From assembly GCA_947381255.1 (NCBI GenBank), contig CANCUC010000002.1, positions 1-19,573 of the forward strand: a stretch of DNA of 19,573 nt, read 5' to 3'. The position numbers and the translations under genes are program-made. Below are positions 1 to 6,430 of this stretch, one piece after another. The notes under the pieces were generated by a model, which worked only from the letters and a program-made list of their open reading frames with translations, did no database searches and was not told where the DNA came from. Positions within the stretch are counted from its first letter, which is position 1; every line of letters starts with the position of its first letter. The stretch is from Actinomycetota bacterium. GTDB taxonomy: Bacteria; Actinomycetota; Actinomycetes; Nanopelagicales; Nanopelagicaceae.

Positions 1-509
1 CCAAAACCAAAGGTCTTAAAGCCCATTGACTCGAGTGCAACATTTCCTGTGAGGATCATCAGGTCAGCCCACGAAATTTGTTTTCCATATTTTTGCTTGA
101 TGGGCCAGAGCAATCTGCGAGCCTTATCTAGATTTACGTTATCGGGCCAGCTATTAAGAGGAGCGAAGCGTTGCATTCCAGCTCCCGCGCCGCCGCGGCC
201 GTCGTAGGTGCGATATGTGCCAGCGCTATGCCAAGCCATGCGAATAAAGAAAGGTCCATAGTGACCATAATCTGCTGGCCACCACTCTTGAGAATCTGTC
301 ATCAGCGCGCGAAGGTCAGCGATGACCGCTTGCAAATCTAACTTCTTGAACTCCGCGGCGTAATCAAAATCTGGATCCATTGGATCTGCTTGAGACGAGT
401 TGTATTGCAGGACTTTGAGATTGAGCTGATTAGGCCACCAATCCTGATTAAAAGTTCCCTCGCTCGCTAATTTGCTTCCCGTAAACGGGCATTTGCTCTC
501 GTCGGCCAT
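1..509 (-). CDS. katG: Catalase-peroxidase KatG, N-terminal part (cut by window edge)
   Basis: Bifunctional haem catalase-peroxidase that destroys H2O2 in the cytoplasm. The gene starts with ATG at 509-507 after a GAGGAG ribosome site and runs off the left edge after about 169 codons; the whole protein is normally about 730-750 residues. The visible part has the family N-terminus (CPFTG at 7-11, DWWPNQLNL at 23-31) and the distal haem pocket RMAWHSAGTYR at 90-100. There R90, W93 and H94 are the catalytic Arg, Trp and His; W93 is the Trp of the Met-Tyr-Trp adduct that gives catalase activity. The motif ALESMGFKTFGFG just before the edge also fits KatG. No furA-like regulator gene lies directly upstream as it does in mycobacteria, but the promoter holds a 19-bp dyad (536-554). 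Family assignment is certain; the missing C-terminal two thirds cannot be checked. Confidence 0.97.
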   Translation of the reverse strand, partial: MADESKCPFTGSKLASEGTFNQDWWPNQLNLKVLQYNSSQADPMDPDFDYAAEFKKLDLQAVIADLRALMTDSQEWWPADYGHYGPFFIRMAWHSAGTYRTYDGRGGAGAGMQRFAPLNSWPDNVNLDKARRLLWPIKQKYGKQISWADLMILTGNVALESMGFKTFGF

Positions 510-513
510 GGCA

Positions 514-556
514 TCTCCTCAATTAAATAATCTGCTTACTCTCGTTAAGAGTAACC
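514..556 (-). promoter_or_regulatory. katG promoter with Fur-box-sized inverted repeat
   Basis: An inverted repeat lies at 536-554: TTACTCT, 5-nt spacer, AGAGTAA, with perfect 7-bp arms. Read as 9-1-9 it has the length and symmetry of a Fur-family box. On the minus strand a -10-like GATTAT sits at 532-527, with a weak -35-like GTTACT 17 nt upstream at 555-550. The dyad therefore falls between -35 and -10, as expected for a repressor site. The ribosome site GAGGAG is at about 519-514. Fur-family control of katG is established in other actinobacteria (FurA); applying it here is inference. Confidence 0.45.
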
Positions 557-585
557 AAAGAGGATGAATAGCGCGTTACGGCAAT

Positions 586-618
586 AAAAAGGACCCGCCT
601 CGTCGCTGAGGCGGGTCC
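586..618 (-). terminator. Rho-independent terminator after the alanine-rich gene
   Basis: A perfect 11-bp GC-rich stem pairs 591-601 with 608-618 around a 6-nt loop. On the minus strand it is followed directly by TTTTTATT (590-583). It lies about 45-75 nt past the stop of the minus-strand gene ending at 662, so it ends that transcript before katG. Confidence 0.85.
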
Positions 619-622
619 CAAG

Positions 623-655
623 GAGCGCTTCCCCCGACAGGAAGGCTCGCTTTTT
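623..655 (+). terminator. Second hairpin with a T-tract facing the plus strand
   Basis: 623-632 (GAGC, one bulged G, CTTCC) pairs with 640-648 (GGAAG, GCTC) around a 7-nt loop. On the plus strand it is followed by GC and then TTTTT (651-655), which is terminator-like. No plus-strand gene ends here, so its target would be antisense transcription coming from the katG promoter region. It may instead simply be part of the 3' structure of the minus-strand mRNA. Confidence 0.5.
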
Positions 656-661
656 AGCCGA

Positions 662-1183
662 TTAAGGCTTTACTGGAGCTACTGGCTTTGGATCCACGAC
701 TGGTGGAGTCAACTTTGTAGGCAGAGTTGGAAGCGCGGCGATAGCTGCTGCACGAACGTTGGTAGCTGCAGCTACTGCTGCAACGCGAGCGTTCAAGGCA
801 ACCTGGCGTGCTGCTGCGGTTGGATTTCCAGCTGTAGCGGTTGCATAAGCTGCCTTAGCTGTTGCCACTGCAGAGTTGAAAGTCGCATCGATCGACTTGA
901 GAGAAGCCTGATGTGACTTCAAAGCGTCGCGGTAAGCAACGAGAGATGCCTTGTAATCAGCCTGAGCCTTGTTGCGGGCATCCTGCCAAGCCTTGAGCGC
1001 TACACGGTAAGCGGCGAGAGCAGCTTTATATGCAGCCTGGTCAGCAGAGGTGACCTTGGTCTTAGTTGGGGCTGTGGCACTTGTTGGAGCTGGAGTTGTG
1101 TCAGCAAATGCTGCTGTTGGACCTAGGAGAAGGGCAGCGCCAACGCTTGCTGCGATGATGCGGTTACGAAGGTTCTTCTTCAT
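662..1183 (-). CDS. Secreted alanine-rich coiled-coil protein, function unknown
   Basis: A 173-residue protein with a clear Sec signal peptide: MKKNLRNR, then a hydrophobic stretch, with a signal peptidase I site AFA|D near residue 27. The mature part is a Thr/Pro/Ala linker (28-45), then a long Ala/Lys/Gln helical region with repeated short units of the AAYKAALAAYR / ADYKASLVAYR type (about 48-95), then an Ala-rich helix, and a Pro-rich tail ending PVAPVKP. It has no cysteine, lipobox or sortase motif. ATG at 1183 is chosen because AAGGATG precedes it and the signal peptide begins there; the reading frame stays open upstream to 1336, but that would bury the signal peptide. The gene is divergent from a two-component system and ends at a strong terminator. 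It resembles helical envelope-associated proteins; I cannot name a function. The Lys/Ala composition could suit binding of polyanionic cell-wall or surface polymer, but that is speculation. Confidence 0.75.
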   Translation of the reverse strand: MKKNLRNRIIAASVGAALLLGPTAAFADTTPAPTSATAPTKTKVTSADQAAYKAALAAYRVALKAWQDARNKAQADYKASLVAYRDALKSHQASLKSIDATFNSAVATAKAAYATATAGNPTAAARQVALNARVAAVAAATNVRAAAIAALPTLPTKLTPPVVDPKPVAPVKP

Positions 1184-1334
1184 TTTTTCATCCTTACTGA
1201 TAATCAAAGTGCTCTGGTGAACACTGGGAGCTGTTGTTCCCATGGCATAAGCATCAGCCCGTACTTTGTGAGAACCATGTGAATTCCTTGTCAGCCTCTT
1301 GCGGGTAAGAATGAGCAAGTTAGGCTTACCAAAC
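1184..1334. promoter_or_regulatory. Divergent promoter region between secreted protein and response regulator
   Basis: For the minus-strand gene, a -10-like GATTAT lies at 1205-1200 inside the 9-bp dyad TGATAATCA (1198-1206), 17 nt before the start codon, with AAGGATG as ribosome site. For the plus-strand regulator, TTGCGG (1299-1304) and TAGGCT (1321-1326) are 16 nt apart, and TAGGCT ends 8 nt before ATG 1335. That spacing fits a leaderless mRNA. These are visual motif matches only. Confidence 0.35.
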
Positions 1335-2018
1335 ATGAATAAGGCTCAGATTCTCGTGGTTGATGATGAATCCGGCGTGCGCGAACTCGTAAGTGATGTC
1401 CTGGAGCTCGAGGGCTACGAGGTCACGGTGGCTGTCGATGGCCTAGATGCTTTGGCTCACATTCGAAAGCGCAAATTCGATCTCTATGTCCTTGATATTA
1501 ATATGCCCAAAATTGATGGGTTGGTGCTGCTTGAGAAGGTACGCAGCGCCGGGGACCCAACTCCCGCTCTCCTCCTAAGCGCCAGGCGCGAAAAGGATGA
1601 TGTCCACCAAGGTTTTCGGGTTGGTGCCGATGACTATGTGACCAAGCCATTTAGCATCGAAGAGTTAGCGCTGCGCGTGGAGGCAATCCTGCGCCGCACC
1701 AAGGGAAATCAAAGTACCAATCATCTGCGCTGTGGACCTATTTCAATAGATCTAGATCAACACTTAGTTCTCTTTGAAGAGGAGGTCATTGAACTCTCCC
1801 CAACTGAGTACAACTTATTAAATTTTCTGATCGAGAGAAAGAACAAGGTGGTCCGCAAGGATGCACTCTTAAATGCAATATGGGGAATTGATTTTGAAAA
1901 TAATTCAACCGTCGTGGAAACCTATATCTCATACCTGAGAAAGAAATTGCATCGCGATGGCTTTGAAGGAATCAAAACTGTGCGAGGAGTTGGGTTTCAG
2001 ATTGTCGAACGAGCATGA
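1335..2018 (+). CDS. OmpR/PhoB-family response regulator
   Basis: DNA-binding response regulator of 227 residues. The receiver domain (about 5-118) has the acidic pair D10-D11, phospho-acceptor D54 in VLDINMPKIDG, S82 (switch Ser/Thr) and K104 in YVTKPF. A winged-helix OmpR-type domain covers about 130-226, with LSPTEYNLL, VVETYISYLRKKL and the terminal VRGVGFQI typical of the family. In-frame starts also exist at 1299 (TTG) and 1311 (ATG). I prefer 1335 because it puts ILVVDDE near residue 6 as usual, there is no good ribosome site for any of the three, and a TAGGCT -10 lies 8 nt upstream, which suits a leaderless transcript. Its stop overlaps the kinase start (ATGA), so the two are co-translated partners. 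Target genes are unknown; the divergent secreted protein gene is an obvious candidate. Confidence 0.93.
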   Translation: MNKAQILVVDDESGVRELVSDVLELEGYEVTVAVDGLDALAHIRKRKFDLYVLDINMPKIDGLVLLEKVRSAGDPTPALLLSARREKDDVHQGFRVGADDYVTKPFSIEELALRVEAILRRTKGNQSTNHLRCGPISIDLDQHLVLFEEEVIELSPTEYNLLNFLIERKNKVVRKDALLNAIWGIDFENNSTVVETYISYLRKKLHRDGFEGIKTVRGVGFQIVERA

Positions 2019-3235
2019 AGCTCGTCATTCGAGTTACGGCGTTAATATTTCTCTTTCTCACTATTTCCTCATCAGCAATTGGCTACTTTGCAATATCGAA
2101 GTATGAATCAAGCCAAATAAATCAAGTTGACGATTCGTTAAATTCCAAAATTAATGCTCTGGTAACTTCTAAAGAAGATCCGCTAACAGTTGCGCAGTAC
2201 TTGGCTCAAGTTTCAGCAATCCCAGTTACTGCCCAATTCATCACCGAAACAAATCAGGTTACTGAGCTTTCGGTTTCCGGTCCCAGTGTAAATTCGCTAC
2301 CTCCCGCTGCTCTTCTCGAGCGGGCACGTCACGCGGATGTCAATTTCGGCAGCGAGCTACGAATTAGAACCTATCAAATGAGTAATAATCAAAAGATTAT
2401 TTTTGCGGAATCCCTGACAGCAATTAATTCAGATGTTTCAACTCTCACCAAAGATCTGATTATTTTTATCATAGTCATCGACCTTATTGCAGTACTCATC
2501 GCTTTTATAGTTTTTCGGAGCGATGGCAAACTCAATCAAGTGAGTCGACTAGTCGCGCAACAGAAAAATGCGATGCAGAAATTCTTGGGGGATGCTTCGC
2601 ACGAACTTCGGACACCACTTACGGTCATCAAGGGTTACGTGGATCTCGCTAGAAGGAGTGAGGATGCCACGAAAGTTCATGGCTATTTAGAGAAGAGCTC
2701 AAATGAGATCTTCCGAATGGAGTCGATAATCAAAGATTTGCTCTTCCTTGCCGAGGTAGGAGAGAGTCGGGAACCTGCTCATAATCCTGTAAATATGGAT
2801 GCCATCATCAAGGGCCAAATTGAAGTAATCCAGGCTCTCAATCCTGAACGCTCGGTGGAATACCTGCCAATTGAAGATGCCACTATCTATTCGGACCAAG
2901 CTTTGATGGATCGCATGGTTGGCAATCTCTTCTCGAATATTCGCAGGCACACGCCGCAAGATGCTCCGGTCAAAGTTTCACTCGAGCGAAGCAAAGATTC
3001 ATTCACTTTGGTTGTTGAAGACGGTGGAGCTGGCTTTGAGAATTTTCCTGATAAAACCCGTTTAGCGAAGAGATTTTCGCCGGAGCGATCCGCGGATGGA
3101 ACTGGGTTGGGTCTGAGCATCATTTCTAGCATCGTCGATAGATATGAAGGATCTCTCACATACTCGAGAAGTTCACTCGGGGGAGTGAAGGTAGAAATAG
3201 TGCTTCCACTTTCAACGCCAGAGATCTCCGGCTGA
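2015..3235 (+). CDS. Membrane sensor histidine kinase, partner of the adjacent regulator
   Basis: A 406-residue sensor kinase. TM1 spans about 4-25, an extracytoplasmic sensor region about 26-145 with no recognised motif, and TM2 about 148-167. Then come a HisKA dimerisation domain with the H-box FLGDASHELRTPLTVIKGY (H196 is the autophosphorylation site) and a HATPase_c domain: N-box MVGNLFSNIRRHTP (N304, N308), G1 VEDGGAGF (D336), F-like RFSPE and G2 GTGLGLSI (362-369). There is hardly any HAMP-like linker: TM2 and the H-box are about 28 residues apart. Start ATG 2015 overlaps the regulator stop by 4 nt. The architecture is like actinobacterial MprB/TrcS-type kinases, but the short sensor domain does not tell the stimulus. 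Confidence 0.94.
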   Translation: MKLVIRVTALIFLFLTISSSAIGYFAISKYESSQINQVDDSLNSKINALVTSKEDPLTVAQYLAQVSAIPVTAQFITETNQVTELSVSGPSVNSLPPAALLERARHADVNFGSELRIRTYQMSNNQKIIFAESLTAINSDVSTLTKDLIIFIIVIDLIAVLIAFIVFRSDGKLNQVSRLVAQQKNAMQKFLGDASHELRTPLTVIKGYVDLARRSEDATKVHGYLEKSSNEIFRMESIIKDLLFLAEVGESREPAHNPVNMDAIIKGQIEVIQALNPERSVEYLPIEDATIYSDQALMDRMVGNLFSNIRRHTPQDAPVKVSLERSKDSFTLVVEDGGAGFENFPDKTRLAKRFSPERSADGTGLGLSIISSIVDRYEGSLTYSRSSLGGVKVEIVLPLSTPEISG

Positions 3236-3266
3236 ATTTCACTCTGCGTTCTGCGATAATCAATCC
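3236..3266 (+). promoter_or_regulatory. Candidate leaderless promoter for the zinc-ribbon gene
   Basis: GATAAT at 3255-3260 (5 of 6 matches to TATAAT) is followed after 6 nt (CAATCC) by ATG 3267. No Shine-Dalgarno sequence is present, so transcription probably starts at or next to the A of the start codon. No convincing -35 is visible. Confidence 0.45.
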
Positions 3267-3905
3267 ATGTTCAAAGCAAAACTTCCACATATGTTGTGTG
3301 CCAAATGTGGCGCCAAGGTCGCACGCGAGGCTTATTACTGTAAGAGTTGCGGGGAAGTAATTGATGACGCCGTTGCACCTGGCTCAAAGAACGAGGACAC
3401 CAGTTTTCTTAGTCAACTTAAATATGCAATCTCCAGGCATTTAATTCGAAATAGCGTGATAGGAATCTTCATAATTCTCTTTGCTGCAACTGGCATTAAA
3501 TTGGGAATTAATTACATGAACACCACCAAAGACAATGGTTCAAGTGCAATATATAAATTGACGGTTGTCTCGCCATCAAATCCAATGACCTGCCGCGGCG
3601 CTATCTGCCATATAAATATTGATGTAAAAAATAAGACAAATACTGTGCAAGTTCTAAATGCAATTCCAGATATGGTGACAAGTGCTGGTAAAAAGTTCGC
3701 CCCAGCAGATCCATCTCGCATGGGCAATGGCTCTAACTACTGCCAGCCAAAAATTGCCCTTACTTTGCAACCCCATCAGAGCGTTCGCTACTTAGGAATC
3801 TGTGCCCAAGATATGCCGATCGGCACAAAGGTTGCGTTGGCCGAGTTGCGGGACTCTAGTGGCGCCCTGCTGGTTTCTGGGCCATTTAAAGGGGTCAGTT
3901 ACTAG
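3267..3905 (+). CDS. Zinc-ribbon single-pass membrane protein, function unknown
   Basis: A 212-residue protein I cannot name. The N-terminus carries a CxxC...CxxC zinc ribbon (C11, C14, C25, C28: LCAKCG and YYCKSCGE), the kind annotated as 'zinc-ribbon domain-containing protein'. After a polar linker one membrane helix follows (about 63-82, IGIFIILFAATGIKLGI), then an extracytoplasmic domain of about 125 residues. That domain has four cysteines (C109, C114, C159, C179) that could form two disulfides, and a beta-rich pattern. The ribbon is thus predicted inside and the C-terminal domain outside. ATG 3267 is chosen because of the -10 box 6 nt upstream; ATG 3291 would place the ribbon at the very start, as in many such proteins, and is the alternative. 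The gene stands 31 nt after the kinase gene and may be partly co-transcribed with it. Confidence 0.7.
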   Translation: MFKAKLPHMLCAKCGAKVAREAYYCKSCGEVIDDAVAPGSKNEDTSFLSQLKYAISRHLIRNSVIGIFIILFAATGIKLGINYMNTTKDNGSSAIYKLTVVSPSNPMTCRGAICHINIDVKNKTNTVQVLNAIPDMVTSAGKKFAPADPSRMGNGSNYCQPKIALTLQPHQSVRYLGICAQDMPIGTKVALAELRDSSGALLVSGPFKGVSY

Positions 3906-4079
3906 CTTTTTATTGGAAAGTTCTATCCACCATGGTTTAGGGGTGGCCGATTCTTTAGTTATCTCTTTGTTATCAAAATTTCCTTGTAAAACCCCTTTAC
4001 CGGGGTTAGGTTCTCCTTGTCTCCCCTGTGCAGGTGGGGTCGTTTTTCAATAACTTCTGTTGAAGAGAATAGGAAAAAC
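3906..4079 (+). promoter_or_regulatory. Leader region of the binding-protein gene with two GC hairpins
   Basis: 174 bp without a gene. A hairpin AACCCC/GGGGTT lies at 3990-4007, and a second one, CCCC (4023-4026) with GGGG (4036-4039), is followed 3 nt later by TTTTT (4043-4047). The second is terminator-like and may end the zinc-ribbon transcript or act as an attenuator. The ribosome site AGGA precedes ATG 4080 by 6 nt. A small dyad TTCAA...TTGAA spans 4046-4064. I cannot place the promoter with confidence. Confidence 0.4.
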
Positions 4080-5375
4080 ATGAAAGAGATCATTACCGAG
4101 AACGAGGTTTCACGTCGTTCCGTACTTAAGGGTGCCGCTGCCGGTGCTGCCGCATTAACTGTCGGTGGTGTTGGAGCTTCAACTCTTGGAGCATCAGCTG
4201 CTAGCGCTGCTACATACAACGTTAGCTTCGGTTCTAACAACACAAACGGCCCTGGACCAGAGCAAGATGCTGCTTGGACAGCTGCTGCTAAGGCTGAAGG
4301 AATCAACGTTGCTCTCAACGCTGTAGATCACAACAATTTCCAAAATAACATCAACTCATACCTCCAAGGCACACCAGATAACGTCTTTGACTGGTTCTCT
4401 GGATACCGTATGCAGTTCTTCGCTGAAAAGGGTCTCTTGACCCCAATTGATGATCTCTGGAAGAAAATCGGCTCAAACTACACCGCTGGTTTCACAGGAG
4501 CTTCAACAGGTCTAGATGGCAAGAAGTACTTGGTTCCAACTGACTGGTATCCATGGGCTATCCATTACCGCAAGTCTGTTTGGAAGAAGGCTGGCGTAAA
4601 CCCAGCTTCAATCAAGACAATTGCTGACCTCATCAACGCTTGTAAGGTCTTCAAGTCAAAGGGACTCGTCCCAATTGCACAGGCTGACAAGGGTGGATGG
4701 GAAGCACAGGGTGTCTTCGACATCATCAACATGCGTACCAATGGCTTCAAGTTCCACATGGACCTCACAGCAGGCCGTGCTTCTTGGACCGACCCACGCG
4801 TTCAGAAAGTGTTCGCTAACTGGAAGTCATTGCTTCCTTACATGAGCGCTCACCCACTTGATCTTGGCGATCAGGATGCAGGAAAGCTTGTAATCCAGAA
4901 GAAGGCAGCCATGATCATCATGGGCTCATTCACCTCTGGTCTTTACTCAAAGGCTGACTATCCAGATCTCGCTCTGATTCCATTCCCAATCATCGCTCCT
5001 GCAAATGGAACAGACTCAATCGATGCTCCTATCGATGGTGTCTTGGCTTCAACATCAGCCGCTTCAAACATGGCTGGTTCAGAAGCTTTGATGGAGTTCA
5101 TTGGTTCAACCAAGTTCTCTGGAATCATCCAAGCAATCTCTCCAGGATTGTTCGCTAACAAGAACTCATCAGTGCCTTCAGATCCATTTATCCAATCTCA
5201 GGTTAAGTTGGTCAACAGCACTAAGCACGTTGCGCAGTTCTTCGATCGCGATTCACGTCCAGACTTCGCCGGACCAATCTTCGGTCCAGCAATCCAGAAG
5301 TTCTTGACTGGTGGAGATCCAAAGGCAATTGCTTCGAATCTCAAAGCACAATGGGATGCACTACCACCTGCATAG
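4080..5375 (+). CDS. ABC transporter sugar-binding protein, Tat-exported
   Basis: Family-1 extracellular solute-binding protein (431 residues), expected to capture a sugar or oligosaccharide outside the membrane and deliver it to the two permeases downstream. The N-terminus is a twin-arginine signal: SRRSVLKG at 11-18, an alanine-rich hydrophobic stretch, then ASA|A near residue 43. There is no lipobox cysteine; the only cysteine is in the mature domain (INACKVF). The mature part has usual family features: early aromatic-rich segment (DWFSGYRMQFF), the GLLTPIDDLW motif, WYPWAIHYRKSVWKKAG, and a C-terminal helix. ATG 4080 has AGGA upstream and gives the exact Tat motif; an in-frame start at 4017 would bury it. 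Codon use looks strongly biased, as in highly expressed genes. Neighbouring alpha- and beta-galactosidases suggest galactosides as cargo. How the protein stays at a single-membrane cell surface is unclear. Confidence 0.93.
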   Translation: MKEIITENEVSRRSVLKGAAAGAAALTVGGVGASTLGASAASAATYNVSFGSNNTNGPGPEQDAAWTAAAKAEGINVALNAVDHNNFQNNINSYLQGTPDNVFDWFSGYRMQFFAEKGLLTPIDDLWKKIGSNYTAGFTGASTGLDGKKYLVPTDWYPWAIHYRKSVWKKAGVNPASIKTIADLINACKVFKSKGLVPIAQADKGGWEAQGVFDIINMRTNGFKFHMDLTAGRASWTDPRVQKVFANWKSLLPYMSAHPLDLGDQDAGKLVIQKKAAMIIMGSFTSGLYSKADYPDLALIPFPIIAPANGTDSIDAPIDGVLASTSAASNMAGSEALMEFIGSTKFSGIIQAISPGLFANKNSSVPSDPFIQSQVKLVNSTKHVAQFFDRDSRPDFAGPIFGPAIQKFLTGGDPKAIASNLKAQWDALPPA

Positions 5376-5399
5376 TCAGGAAAAGTTCAGTACTAATAC

Positions 5400-5442
5400 G
5401 GAATTCCGTCGGCGGTTTCACCGCCGGCGGAAGTTCCATTTT
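5400..5442 (+). terminator. Strong intercistronic hairpin between binding protein and permeases
   Basis: A long stem pairs GGAATTCCG (5400-5408) and CGGCGGT (5410-5416) with ACCGCCG (5420-5426) and CGGAAGTTCC (5428-5437). The loop is TTC, with one T-G wobble and one bulged G. It is followed by ATTTT. It starts 24 nt after the binding-protein stop. It is likely a leaky terminator and/or 3' stabiliser that keeps permease mRNA below binding-protein mRNA, a common arrangement in ABC operons. Confidence 0.75.
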
Positions 5443-5479
5443 AACTTGGTCTAGTAATGAACGAAGAAAAGGAAAATAA

Positions 5480-6430
5480 TTGAGTAGCGTTCTCGAAGAG
5501 TCACAGGAACTAGCTGTTCCGGCTAAGAAGAAGAAGAGAAAAGGCTCCCACAATTTCAGTGGAAGCGATCGCGTAACCCTCGGCGCATTCGTTGGACTTC
5601 CGACCATCTTGCATGTGCTCTTCGTATGGGTTCCAGCCGTATGCACCATCCTTCTCTCCTTTACATTCTGGGATGGCATCGGCGGATTAAAAAATATTAA
5701 ATGGGTTGGCTTCACAAACTATCGTCAGATCTTCCAACTCGACGATAACTTGCCAATCGCTATTCGAAATAACATCTTGTGGCTGGCGGTATTCGCGCTC
5801 ATCGCGACCCCTCTTGGAATTCTTCTTGCCTATTACATCGATAAGAACCTCAAGGGAACTCAGCTCTATCAAACATCTTTCTATCTCCCGCTTGTCATCT
5901 CCCTTGCTGTAACAGGAATTATCTGGGATAACGTATTTCGTACAGATGGTGTCTTAAACGCACTTTTCGGCGATACAAATCCAGATACCGCAATCTCGTG
6001 GCTCGGTGACCCGCACAAGAATATTTGGGTAGTTCTCTTTATCGCTTCCTGGCGACATATTGGTTACATCATGTTGCTCTATTTAGCAGGTATGAAGTCG
6101 GTGGATCCATCACTTCGTGAAGCTTCAGCGATTGATGGCGCAACAGAGTGGTACACCTTCCGCCGCGTAATCATGCCTTCCCTTCGACCAGTAAACGTCA
6201 TCATCGTTGTTGTAACCATCATCGAGTCCCTTCGTGCCTTCGACTTGGTCTTCATCATCAACCGAGGTACCAACGGCTTGCAAACTCTCGGCGTTCTGGT
6301 TTATCAGAATATTCAAGGTGAATCGACTCGTATCGGATGGGGTTCGGCGTACGCAACGCTGCTCTTCCTCATCTGTCTCGGTCCAATTATGGTTTATCTC
6401 TATCAGAACTTCAGTAAAGGAAATGACTAA
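5480..6430 (+). CDS. ABC sugar transporter permease 1 (MalF/UgpA type)
   Basis: Inner-membrane permease of 316 residues, one half of the translocation channel. A lysine-rich cytosolic N-terminus (about 1-30, with KKKKRKG) precedes six predicted membrane helices (about 33-62, 97-119, 134-154, 182-205, 238-260, 288-309). The EAA loop that docks to the ATPase is EASAIDGATEWYTFRRVIMP at 214-233, with the conserved EA...DGA...F...P pattern. The start is TTG 5480, placed 6 nt after AAGGA; no ATG lies in a sensible place. The stop TAA overlaps the ATG of the next permease by one base (TAATG), so the two are co-translated. No ATP-binding subunit is encoded in this operon; actinobacteria often serve such importers with one shared MsiK/UgpC-like ATPase. 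Confidence 0.94.
   Translation: MSSVLEESQELAVPAKKKKRKGSHNFSGSDRVTLGAFVGLPTILHVLFVWVPAVCTILLSFTFWDGIGGLKNIKWVGFTNYRQIFQLDDNLPIAIRNNILWLAVFALIATPLGILLAYYIDKNLKGTQLYQTSFYLPLVISLAVTGIIWDNVFRTDGVLNALFGDTNPDTAISWLGDPHKNIWVVLFIASWRHIGYIMLLYLAGMKSVDPSLREASAIDGATEWYTFRRVIMPSLRPVNVIIVVVTIIESLRAFDLVFIINRGTNGLQTLGVLVYQNIQGESTRIGWGSAYATLLFLICLGPIMVYLYQNFSKGND

Noticed and set aside
1184..1336. Upstream extension of the secreted-protein frame (51 extra codons on the minus strand from ATG 1336).
   Set aside because: It would bury a perfect Sec signal peptide, and AAGGATG with a proper start exists at 1183; the extension has no ribosome site and unlikely composition.
4017..4079. In-frame extension of the binding protein to 4017.
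   Set aside because: It would place 21 residues before the twin-arginine signal and lies across the GC hairpin with the T-tract; AGGA before ATG 4080 decides the start.
3959..4318. Minus-strand reading frame over the leader and the signal-peptide region.
   Set aside because: It is antisense to the alanine-rich Tat signal, which by composition leaves the opposite strand open; no motif and no ribosome site.
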